Source: an uncultured Eubacteriales bacterium
Lineage (GTDB): Bacteria > Bacillota > Clostridia > Oscillospirales > QAMX01
Length of the DNA stretch: 64,000 bases
Direction of reading: 5' to 3'
Assembly: GCA_934546935.1 (NCBI GenBank)
Contig: CAKTEH010000007.1
Span: forward strand, 1-64,000
Shown: positions 56,908 through 64,000 of the stretch, in pieces
Layout of the letters: each line of letters opens with the position of its first letter
How positions within the stretch are numbered: the stretch's first letter is position 1
Made by a program: the position numbers and the translations under genes
The notes under the pieces: model-generated
Database searches by the model: none
What the model saw: only the letters and a program-made list of their open reading frames with translations
What the model was told of the DNA's origin: nothing

Positions 56908-58071
56908 CTACTGCATATACCAGTCCTGTGCGGCAAAAAAACTCCGAATTTCCTGCTCTGTCGCGCAGGCATGTCCTTGAATCATAAGCCTGTTTCCGCC
57001 GCCGCGGCCGGAGATCCCCAGGTTCAGGGGCTTTGTAAGCGCCCGCATATCCAGTTCGGCACTTGCAGCGACGTAATTCCAGCCCTGCCGGTCCGAACCG
57101 GAAAATGCCGCGCAGAGCCTGCATTTTCCAATGGTACAGTTGGCAAATTCGCGCAGCGCATCTATGTCCAGTGATTCTGAAAAGGATAGGATTAAGCCGT
57201 CTTCTTCCTGCGCGTACTGCGCCATAGTCCGTGCCAATATCCGTCCCATTGTGCTGAGACTGCGCTGTGTATTGGACAGCTGCATATTCAGCGCATATAC
57301 CGCTTTTGCGGCGTCTGCCTGCTGTACGGAAAGGCTGTTGGAAATATCCCGGATGTTTTCAAATTTTAAACGATAATCGTCCAACGCATCGGCGCCACAA
57401 AGCATATGGATGCGCACGCCGCCTTTATAACGGATAAAGTCGAGCAACTTGATTATACCGATTTCCCCAGTGCGCGTCACGTGCGGCGCACAGCAGGCGC
57501 AGTTATCATAACCTTCTATTGTGACAATGCGCACGTTTTCCGTCAGCTCCAGCTTTGACCGGTAATCGATCGCGGTCAGTTCCTGCGCAGTCGGATACCA
57601 TGCGGTAATGATGGCATTGTTCCATACGGCTTCATTTGCGAGCGTTTCGATCCGGTCCAACTGCATGCGTGTCAGTTCACCGGAAAAATCGACGGTTACG
57701 TCTTGACTTCCCATATGGAAGCCGACGTTTTCCAGGCCATAAAGCTTATGAACCAGCCCAGATACAATATGCTCGCCCGTATGGTTTTGCATGCGTCGAA
57801 ACCGCTGGGGCCAGTCGATGATGCCATGGACCTGCGTACCGGGCTTAAGCGGCGCGTCGGCGAAGTGGGTGATTACCCGGTAATTTTCCCGCACATCAAG
57901 CACGTGTGCCTGGTCAAGCATGCCGGTATCGGGTTGCTGCCCGCCGCCGAGGGGGAAGAATGCAGTTCGGTCAAGCACAATGGCAAACCGGCCTTCCTGC
58001 GGCTGACAGGAGAGTACTACAGCATCAAACGCGGCGGCATGGCTGTCTGTATCAAAGATTCTTTCGGTCAT
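56908..58071 (-). CDS. Alanyl-tRNA editing protein AlaX-L (with DHHA1)
   Basis: A 387-aa stand-alone relative of the AlaRS editing domain, which removes Ser or Gly wrongly attached to tRNA-Ala. Zinc ligands are HTGEH (His97, His101) and CxxxH (Cys193, His197, in CCAPH), with FFPLGGGQQPDTG near the start. A C-terminal DHHA1 domain (RGGGNRLMIQGHA) helps tRNA binding, defining the AlaX-L type. It has its own promoter. Confidence 0.9.
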   Translation of the reverse strand: MTERIFDTDSHAAAFDAVVLSCQPQEGRFAIVLDRTAFFPLGGGQQPDTGMLDQAHVLDVRENYRVITHFADAPLKPGTQVHGIIDWPQRFRRMQNHTGEHIVSGLVHKLYGLENVGFHMGSQDVTVDFSGELTRMQLDRIETLANEAVWNNAIITAWYPTAQELTAIDYRSKLELTENVRIVTIEGYDNCACCAPHVTRTGEIGIIKLLDFIRYKGGVRIHMLCGADALDDYRLKFENIRDISNSLSVQQADAAKAVYALNMQLSNTQRSLSTMGRILARTMAQYAQEEDGLILSFSESLDIDALREFANCTIGKCRLCAAFSGSDRQGWNYVAASAELDMRALTKPLNLGISGRGGGNRLMIQGHACATEQEIRSFFAAQDWYMQ

Positions 58072-58098
58072 AGCTCCCTCACAATTTCAGTTTCTTTT

Positions 58099-58127
58099 AT
58101 TATATGATATTTGTACCGAATAATCAA
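58099..58127 (-). promoter_or_regulatory. Sigma-A promoter of the alaX gene
   Basis: On the minus strand TTGATT (58122-58127), 17 nt, perfect TATAAT (58099-58104). Confidence 0.75.
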
Positions 58128-58224
58128 ATATTCTTGAATGAGGCGTGCAGGTGGTACTTTCCAACTATTATTAAATGGCAGGATTGACAAGTATGAATGG
58201 AAATTTGACAAAATAAGAGAAGAT

Positions 58225-58260
58225 CACCTCTGCTGATTTCTGATAAAGTCAGCAGAGGTG
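58225..58260. repeat. 12-bp inverted repeat downstream of the recombinase remnant
   Basis: CACCTCTGCTGA (58225-58236) and TCAGCAGAGGTG (58249-58260) are perfect complements separated by 12 nt. On the minus strand it follows the 34-aa ORF and precedes a T-rich stretch, so it may be the terminator of the mobile-element remnant or mark its edge. Confidence 0.55.
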
Positions 58261-58264
58261 AATC

Positions 58265-58369
58265 TTATACCGCAAATCCCGCTATGTACGCCACCCGCAC
58301 CGAGTGCCCATCTGCTGCCCGGCTGACTCGGTCGAACGCCATGCTTTTCGTCTTTCGCGTGGTCGTCAT
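58265..58369 (-). CDS. 34-aa ORF coupled to the recombinase remnant
   Basis: A short ORF (start MTTTRKTKSMAFDRVS, end GFAV) whose ATG overlaps the stop of the recombinase fragment as ATGA. That overlap suggests it was translated with the recombinase in the original element, possibly as the start of a second recombinase or accessory protein now truncated. I do not recognise it. It is too short to judge alone. Confidence 0.35.
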   Translation of the reverse strand: MTTTRKTKSMAFDRVSRAADGHSVRVAYIAGFAV

Positions 58370-58868
58370 CTTCTTGAATGTGTGACCCGTACGGCGTCTG
58401 AGTTTTTGCGGGTTTTTTTTGTGGTATCACCGGTAAAGATGCGGATATCAAGTCTCATTGAGCCGTCCGTCTCCGGTGTGACAAAAATCTCATCAATAAA
58501 GGTATCTATAAATTCTTTCGTGATCTCGCCGCTGTTGGCGTCCCGTTCGGCTTCCTGCAATACTTTCCGTACCTTTTCCATGTGGATGCGGAATTCCTCG
58601 CTGGATTCCTGCGGCGTTCTAAGCTCTTGCAGCTCACGTTCGCAATCCTCAGTTTCCCGGTTGCAGTCGGCGGTCATGGATTTGAAATCGGCGGGCGTGA
58701 TGCTGTCAAGGGACACAAGCTCTAAAAGCTTCGACTTCTTCTTTCGGGCAAGCTCGCCTTTTGCCGCGATATCCTCGATGCGGCGGTTCAAATTGCCGTC
58801 CGAGGTCATGGTGCGGTACAGCCGTGTGTATTCATCCAACATGGAAGTGGAGATAAGCGGCTCGATTA
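58366..58868 (-). pseudogene. Truncated serine recombinase, C-terminal fragment
   Basis: The frame encodes about 167 residues from an in-frame stop near 58869 (158 from the ATG at 58842). It corresponds only to the C-terminal part of a large serine recombinase (TnpX/TndX type): a coiled-coil segment (DIAAKGELARKKKSKLLELV, ITPADFKSM) followed by KEFIDTFIDEIFVTP and the DIRIFTGDTTK tail. The catalytic N-terminal domain with the Ser nucleophile and the zinc region are missing, and upstream sequence has unrelated AT-rich composition. It is a remnant of an excised or decayed integrative element. Confidence 0.75.
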
Positions 58869-59024
58869 AAAATTACAGCGCTATCCAATTCTTACGCCTC
58901 CGGGTATATTTTTCCCCCCAGGAGACAGATTTCATACGGCGCCGCCGCCATCTACAAACACAGCCTGGGCCAGCCCAAAACGGCTTAACCCGCAGTGTGC
59001 GGACTGAGAATATGGAAATGTATA

Positions 59025-59053
59025 TTGACAAATATCCGTAAATCCTGTACTAT
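59025..59053 (+). promoter_or_regulatory. Sigma-A promoter ahead of the decayed secreted-protein gene
   Basis: Perfect TTGACA (59025-59030), 17 nt, TACTAT (59048-59053). It survives although the gene behind it is broken. Confidence 0.65.
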
Positions 59054-59158
59054 AAATATAATAAGAAAATAGAAATAATTTAGCAAACTTTATAAGTATT
59101 GTACAAATTAAAAATCTGTATGAGGTAAAAGGATAAAAGTACAAAACCATGTACCGCA

Positions 59159-60492
59159 ATGCTGTTGGTTCTGGGCATGCTCATACAGTTGCTTCCAGCA
59201 TATGCAGCGGAGACTGTCATCGATACCGTAACGACGCCGTTTCCATATGAAATATCTGCGCTGAAGTGGAATCGTAATACGGCTTTTTTATGCAGAAAAT
59301 TGCCAAAAAAATTATTTTCTGCTAACGCCTGAAAAAGGACCTATTTATATGCGGCAACAGCGCCCAACCGGAAGCGCTGGAATGCTACGCCCGGCTTAGG
59401 CTGAATATAAAAGTCTGTTTGGACTGCATATGTATCAAGACATGGACTGGCTATAGCCGCGATCAGGCTTACCAGGCATACTGCAGTTATAAAAACGCCG
59501 GTATCTTTATTGCAGAATATTTGAAATTACAGCAGGCGGGACTGGCCGAATCGGAATACGAAGAAGCCGTTCGCAGGATTATCAGAAGCGATATGACGGA
59601 AAATCCATACCGGATACGCAGGCAGGACAAGCAGATAAAGCAGCAAGCCCATCGGCATCATCGCAATCCGTATTCCAGAAAAACGGTATTGAAGTCAGTG
59701 CGCCCTATGTATCGGATACGGATAGACACGAACAGATCAGTTAAAACACCAGCAGTCAGTGTTACCGCTATCCTGTGATTTTACTTCCTGGAGAAAACAG
59801 GCTGGATGTAAAGCTGTCCATCCAATAGATTCTGCTTTTTCGGAGTTATATGGAAAAGCCCTGGAAACGATGTTCAATTCATTGTAAGAAACCTGCTCAA
59901 AAAATTGGAAAATACCCCGGTTACCTGAGGATGATCGGGGATCCATTGTTTGATCGGGAAATTATCGAGCCTGGTCAAATCCGGCTGAGGGACACACGGC
60001 TGTATGAAATCACAAATTCCATACCATTGCGGAAGATACCAGACGATCAGCAAGCGAAAATACGCCATACATGTATGGCTAGGATACAGTAAAAGAACTT
60101 TTGTTAAATAATGCATCACAAACCACTGTCTTTCAAAAAGCCATGACAAGCGAATCGTCGGGCATTGCATTTGCGCTTTCGGGCAGAGGGGATTTTATCT
60201 GTTCCGTCTCTTAATGAATAAGGCATATAACGATTGGGATTATAAGTTCCATACACATGAAAAGCCGGCGCAGGAAGTAGCAAATATCTTATCTTCAATA
60301 ATATCGATATGAATGAAAAGCGGCCGGATGGGGGTTTTCCAAAAAATTGGACGCCATGGATTTATTTTGAAGGTTTTATCATTCGGCAGATGATGTAGGA
60401 AACATTAATTTAGCATTTGCAGGTTAAAAAATGAAACTCCCCCAATTTGCTTTTAAGAGCGCTGATAAACTGGCAGGAGATTTTGAGGGATA
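59159..60492 (+). pseudogene. Shattered secreted-protein gene, toxin-like 3' end
   Basis: Pieces of coding sequence occur in changing frames. At 59159 a signal peptide MLLVLGMLIQLLPAYAAE is read and then stops. At 59440-59600 comes a helical segment (QAYCSYKNAGIFIAEYLKL). From 60213 to 60490 three successive frames give NKAYNDWDYKFHT, GGFPKNWTPWIYFEG and SADDVGNINLAFAG. The last three, joined, resemble from memory the polymorphic toxin type 44 domain (a tryptophan/asparagine-rich core and a DxGNI block). At least five frameshifts or stops interrupt it, so no function remains. Low GC compared with the flanks. Confidence 0.45.
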
Positions 60493-60496
60493 GGAT

Positions 60497-61246
60497 ATGA
60501 AGATTGCAAGTTGGAATATCTGGGAATCACAGATGGGGATGCCCCAGCGGCGTGTGCAGATCTTTAAGGAAATTTGTGCCCTTGATGCGCAAGTGCTGTG
60601 CCTGCAGGAGTTTGCTGATGTGCAGCTTCTGCGTTGGATAAAAGAACGCGGGTTATATTCCTGCTTTCACAGAAATGAAGCGGAGGGTTTGTTGGTGTTG
60701 AGCCAGTATCCTGTTGACGCCGTTTACCTTTGGCCTTTTGCGGCCGCAGTGCAAATCAAAGCGCAAGGGCGTGAAATCCTGATCGTGAACCTCCATCTTC
60801 CGTGGGACGGTGCTTTGAAACGGGAAAACGCCATTGTAGGGCTCGTTGCACAGGCTTTGCAGATTCAAGTGGACTTTATTTTCTTTTGCGGAGATTTTAA
60901 CTGTTCGGCTGACTCTGCTGTGCAGCATTTCCTGTTGGGTGATCAAAGCCTGCTGGGCTGTGAAACCTGTTTTTTCGACCTGGCAGAAGCGTACGCATCC
61001 ATAAGCGGTGTACCCGCGCCCTGTACGCTTGATTTCCGGAAAAATCCGAGATGGCAGGTTGGGCAGGCAAAAGCAGCCAATACAATCGAGCGCAATCAAC
61101 GTTTTGACCGTATCCTTCTTCGTAATCCGTATCCAGCTGATTTCCCCTTCCTTAAAGAAGTGGGAATTTTTGGTGAAAGGAAATCTGTGGATTCCGGTTA
61201 TGCACCCAGTGATCATTATGGCGTTTACGCGCAGCTTGTATGGTAG
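60497..61246 (+). CDS. Endonuclease/exonuclease/phosphatase (EEP) family protein
   Basis: A 249-aa protein of the EEP (DNase I/exonuclease III/sphingomyelinase-like) superfamily with all key residues: Asn in ASWNIWESQ, the metal Glu in CLQEF, GDFN near 133, and SDHYGV with the terminal Asp-His. It hydrolyses a phosphodiester or phosphate ester; the substrate cannot be told. GAGGGATAGG precedes the ATG. The gene is intact beside a decayed region, perhaps part of the original accessory segment. Confidence 0.85.
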   Translation: MKIASWNIWESQMGMPQRRVQIFKEICALDAQVLCLQEFADVQLLRWIKERGLYSCFHRNEAEGLLVLSQYPVDAVYLWPFAAAVQIKAQGREILIVNLHLPWDGALKRENAIVGLVAQALQIQVDFIFFCGDFNCSADSAVQHFLLGDQSLLGCETCFFDLAEAYASISGVPAPCTLDFRKNPRWQVGQAKAANTIERNQRFDRILLRNPYPADFPFLKEVGIFGERKSVDSGYAPSDHYGVYAQLVW

Positions 61247-61248
61247 AA

Positions 61249-61290
61249 AAAGCGCCGTAAAAACCGGAATTCCGGTTTTTACGGCGCTTT
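61249..61290. terminator. Bidirectional terminator between EEP and 637-aa protein genes
   Basis: A 19-bp perfect stem AAAGCGCCGTAAAAACCGG (61249-61267) with its complement 61272-61290, loop AATT. Confidence 0.93.
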
Positions 61291-61320
61291 ATGCCGCTTG
61301 TGCGTATAAAAGGCCGGTTT

Positions 61321-63234
61321 TTATTCGTCAATCAGGACGCCTTTTTCTGCGTCGAGCACAGTATGGCTGCCACCGGCATTGATTTCGAGGACTTTCGTAT
61401 TGAACTCGGCATGACAATATGGGTTGTCATAGCGCGGATAATCACCCAATGCAATTTCCTCGCCGTTGACAATCAGCGGGCAGGTCCATCCAAATTTCAT
61501 CTCGCCCTGGGACGGGGAAGTGTAAACAAAATTGTGCGTGTCGCCTTCGATCTTTGCATCCTTAAACGCAGCGCGGAAAGCTTCAAAACTGCCATTTTGC
61601 GCCTTGGAGCCAAGCTCTACCGCCCACACGTTGGCATGGCCCGGGGTCATGTAGATATACGGCTTGATATCTTTGATATCCTTGCCGCCGCAGAAGCGGG
61701 AATAATCCGGGTTCGGGGCTTCCCAGCGGGCAGGATTGAGGGAATATACGGCGACATAAGCGTTGTCCTTGCGGCCAAAGAGCCATTTACCTTCTTCGAT
61801 AACTTCGTCGAACTCACCCTGCGGGAAATAGCACTGGGTATACAGGAAATCGACGAAGTCCGGCATGACCCGGAAAATTGACAAAACGACGTTATTGTGT
61901 GCTGCAGCGCGCGGGAGAACAAGGTTGCCTGCTACTTTATTGGGACGGTTGGTGAAATTCTCTGCGGCGGGATTGTTCGTAAATACAAGCGCTTTTCCGC
62001 CAAGGGAAGCCGTCCACGGGTGCTGCTGATACCCCATACGGCCCGGACGGAAGTCCTGGGCGCAGGAGAGGATATAATCCGGCGTTTTGTAAGTATAAAT
62101 ATTGACTTTTGTCATCGCTGTGAAGTCCGGAGTGCCTTCCGGAGCAGGGACGCCGGCTTCATCGCAGAGCTTATAGCGTTCACGGTAGGCAAAAATACGG
62201 TTATTCATCCAGTTATAATAGGGAAATACCTTGGCGGAATTTTCGACGGTGAGACGGTCGGAATAAGCCTGAATGCCCCAGTAAAGCATGATATTATCAA
62301 AGTCGGCCGGGTCCGCGCCATAATACTTGCCTTCCGCGACATCGATGGACATACGCTCACGGTTGATTAATACGTCAGGACGGTCGGTACCGGCTTTGGC
62401 GATGGCATCCGGGCATTTGTAATCATAGGAGCACAGCAGGATGGCAATGTCGGAAATATCCGCCAGCGTCCCCTCGCCCCACATTACATGCATAACCGGG
62501 GAAACCCCCTCGGTATCCGGGTCCATAATATTTGCATAGACACGGCCGTGTGTGGTCGGCAGATGGCCGTAAAAGCAGTTAACCGCCATATCAAACAGAA
62601 GCTGGTCAATGATCAGACGGGCATTTGTGAGGATATCATCCTCGGCAGCATAATGCGCAAGCCCTAAAAGCGCAAGCATATCCTCTGCATAATAGCCCTG
62701 GCAGAGCCATTCAGAAAAGCCGAAGCGGATGCGCCAGTCTTGCCAGCGGCGGATGTATTTGATTGCATGCTGGCGATGCCACTCCCCGGTTTCGCCGTTG
62801 TTGAATATTTTGTCCGGGAAAAGCTGCCCGACAAGATATTCAGCGCTGTGGAAAAGGATCTGGTGGTTTTCGGTGAAGAAGCAGGCATGTACTTCGCCCG
62901 GCTCGTCGAGCCAGTATTTGAAGCCGAGCAAGCTCTTTTCAATCTTGTGTGCATATTCTTCGCTTAACCGTGTGCCGCGGTGCTCGTTGAGCATACGCAC
63001 AAGGCAGGGAACAATAAAGTCCGCGCAGTCATTGCGCTTATCGATCCATTCCAGCGCGCCGTCAATGTTTTCATATACGACCGGCTCATTGGAAATACCA
63101 CGCATGGCGAGCTCCATCTTGGCAAGCTCAAGGTTTGCGCTGCGGAAGCTTGCGCGCCCAGCGTTCTCCACCGGTTTATTTTTTGCGGTTTCCACAACGT
63201 ATTTTAAATACTCTACGCCCTGATATTTTTGCAT
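61321..63234 (-). CDS. 637-aa protein of unknown function, probable carbohydrate-active (alpha/alpha toroid)
   Basis: A cytoplasmic-looking protein (no signal peptide). The N-terminal ~350 residues are rich in amphipathic helices with paired Trp/His/Tyr (GEWHRQHAIKYIRRWQDWR, GFSEWLCQGYYAEDMLALL), the pattern of (alpha/alpha)6 glycosidase or polysaccharide-lyase barrels. The C-terminal ~280 residues are beta-rich (FRPGRMGYQQHPWTASLGG, VYSLNPARWEAP), like a lyase beta-sandwich. I do not recognise the family. It is divergent from a Gfo/Idh oxidoreductase, suggesting sugar-acid or glycan metabolism. Start has GGAAAGGAG upstream. Confidence 0.7.
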   Translation of the reverse strand: MQKYQGVEYLKYVVETAKNKPVENAGRASFRSANLELAKMELAMRGISNEPVVYENIDGALEWIDKRNDCADFIVPCLVRMLNEHRGTRLSEEYAHKIEKSLLGFKYWLDEPGEVHACFFTENHQILFHSAEYLVGQLFPDKIFNNGETGEWHRQHAIKYIRRWQDWRIRFGFSEWLCQGYYAEDMLALLGLAHYAAEDDILTNARLIIDQLLFDMAVNCFYGHLPTTHGRVYANIMDPDTEGVSPVMHVMWGEGTLADISDIAILLCSYDYKCPDAIAKAGTDRPDVLINRERMSIDVAEGKYYGADPADFDNIMLYWGIQAYSDRLTVENSAKVFPYYNWMNNRIFAYRERYKLCDEAGVPAPEGTPDFTAMTKVNIYTYKTPDYILSCAQDFRPGRMGYQQHPWTASLGGKALVFTNNPAAENFTNRPNKVAGNLVLPRAAAHNNVVLSIFRVMPDFVDFLYTQCYFPQGEFDEVIEEGKWLFGRKDNAYVAVYSLNPARWEAPNPDYSRFCGGKDIKDIKPYIYMTPGHANVWAVELGSKAQNGSFEAFRAAFKDAKIEGDTHNFVYTSPSQGEMKFGWTCPLIVNGEEIALGDYPRYDNPYCHAEFNTKVLEINAGGSHTVLDAEKGVLIDE

Positions 63235-63272
63235 TGCTGTACTCCTTTCCTGTTTGGCAGGTTGATGAATTT

Positions 63273-63300
63273 AGTATAGCAGATTTTTAGGTAAAAACAA
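63273..63300 (-). promoter_or_regulatory. Sigma-A promoter of the 637-aa protein gene
   Basis: On the minus strand TTGTTT (63295-63300), 16 nt, TATACT (63273-63278), about 39 nt before the start. Confidence 0.6.
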
Positions 63301-63331
63301 GACAAAGCTGTTTATATTATTTAATTATTCC

Positions 63332-63360
63332 TTGTAATTCTTGCTTAACAATGGTAGAAT
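63332..63360 (+). promoter_or_regulatory. Sigma-A promoter of the Gfo/Idh gene
   Basis: TTGTAA (63332-63337), 17 nt, TAGAAT (63355-63360), 23 nt before the start. It is back to back with the minus-strand promoter, with about 30 nt between, so one regulator could control both. Confidence 0.65.
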
Positions 63361-63382
63361 TAAATAAAGAGGAGGAATTTGT

Positions 63383-64000
63383 ATGATAAAAGTTGCAATA
63401 ATTGGAACGGGTAATATTTGCCCGAGCCATATCCAGGCCTATTTGACATTTCCGCAGCGCTGCCATATTGTGGCGCTGAGCGACATATATCCGGAAAAAG
63501 CGCAGCAGCGCGCTGAGCAGTTTGATCTTGATGCCCAGATTTATTCGGATTATCATGAACTTCTAAAGACGGAGAAACCGGATCTCGTCAGTATTTGCCT
63601 TCCGCCTTATGTGCATGCAGATGTTGCAGTTGCCGCAATGGAGACTGGAGCCAATGTGGTCTGTGAAAAACCGATGGCTTCCTCGCTGGCCGAATGCGAC
63701 CGTATGATAGAAGCGGAAAAGCGTACAGGGAAATGGATTTGCTGCGTTGCGCAGAACCGGTTCCGCGATGACCATATGGGGCTTAAGGAAATCCTTGACG
63801 CTGGGTTGATTGGCCGCATTGTCCATGCGCAGATTGATTCCTACTGGTGGCGCGGACATAGTTATTATGATTTATGGTGGCGCGGGACCTGGGAAAAAGA
63901 AGGCGGCGGATGTACGCTGAACCATGCGGTGCACCATATTGACCTGCTTTTGTGGATGATGGGAATGCCCCAGCGTGTTACGGCGGTGCTGTCGAATGCC
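63383..64000 (+). CDS. Gfo/Idh/MocA family oxidoreductase, 3' end outside window
   Basis: 206 residues of an NAD(P)-dependent sugar-type dehydrogenase, cut by the window end. It has the Rossmann start VAIIGTGNICPSHIQAY, the cofactor-binding VCEKPMASSLAEC with the conserved Lys-Pro, and the start of the substrate domain (FRDDHMGLKEILDAG, TLNHAVHHIDLLLWM) with the catalytic His-Asp pattern. Such enzymes oxidise or epimerise sugars, inositols and their acids. GAGGAGG precedes the ATG. Confidence 0.9.
   Translation, partial: MIKVAIIGTGNICPSHIQAYLTFPQRCHIVALSDIYPEKAQQRAEQFDLDAQIYSDYHELLKTEKPDLVSICLPPYVHADVAVAAMETGANVVCEKPMASSLAECDRMIEAEKRTGKWICCVAQNRFRDDHMGLKEILDAGLIGRIVHAQIDSYWWRGHSYYDLWWRGTWEKEGGGCTLNHAVHHIDLLLWMMGMPQRVTAVLSNA

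Overview
The window comes from the chromosome of an endospore-forming, low-to-middle GC Clostridia-type Firmicute, most likely in or near the Oscillospiraceae/Christensenellaceae. The evidence is a spoIVA, sipL and SpoVM-like cluster, a Bacillus-like gmk-rpoZ-priA-def-fmt-rsmB-rlmN-prpC-prkC-rsgA run, RemA, CdaR, a YabE-like 3D protein, SLH domains, PPi-type phosphofructokinase motifs, and Gram-positive-style Shine-Dalgarno sites and 17-bp-spaced sigma-A promoters. Nearly everything is ordinary chromosomal core. There is no plasmid, phage or CRISPR locus.

Layout. 1-15 kb: a tightly packed plus-strand operon (cdaR end, DUF5685, J-domain protein, membrane protein, yicC, remA, gmk, rpoZ, priA, def, fmt, rsmB, rlmN, PP2C phosphatase, PASTA kinase, rsgA), with many 4-23 nt overlaps. 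15-18.5 kb: a spore-envelope module made of a 50-aa membrane peptide, a 27-aa SpoVM-like peptide, SipL (behind a sigma-E-like promoter) and SpoIVA. 19-33 kb: single genes and small operons, namely orphan Na+-pump beta/gamma subunits, an AI-2E-family permease, homoserine dehydrogenase with a palindrome upstream of its promoter, FtsK/SpoIIIE, a flavin reductase, prmA, a PPi-type PFK, tcdA, pth and trmB. 32.4-39.9 kb: ribosomal-protein operons on the minus strand (infC-rpmI-rplT with an L20-type leader and an AUC start; rplM-rpsI with an L13-type leader), plus rsmA, a YabE-like protein, DUF4190, lgt and a HAD phosphatase.

40-56.7 kb: a DUF3810 putative metalloprotease, a zinc ribbon, an apparently inactive NodB-like secreted protein, a radical SAM SPL-family protein, a sugar isomerase, a chromosomal Tet(M)-like GTPase, dusB, an ECF sigma/anti-sigma pair, gapA, ComEC, IMP dehydrogenase, an unusual P-loop kinase and a transglutaminase-SLH protein. 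56.9-64 kb: an AlaX editing protein, then a roughly 2.4-kb accessory scar (truncated serine recombinase and a shattered secreted-protein gene whose 3' end resembles a polymorphic-toxin domain), an EEP-family phosphatase/nuclease, and the start of a probable carbohydrate locus (637-aa unknown protein divergent from a Gfo/Idh oxidoreductase cut by the window end).

How the genes work together: the first block joins nucleotide supply, replication restart, formyl-Met processing, rRNA modification and PrkC/PrpC Ser/Thr signalling. The next block is the SpoVM-SpoIVA-SipL machinery that nucleates the spore coat on the forespore. The most interesting items are the tiny SpoVM-like peptide and its 50-aa neighbour, the AUC-initiated infC, several pseudo-enzymes (NodB-like, ComEC beta-lactamase-like domain, lysine-less P-loop), the Tet(M)-like GTPase and the decayed toxin-like gene. 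I saw no clearly novel multi-gene system.
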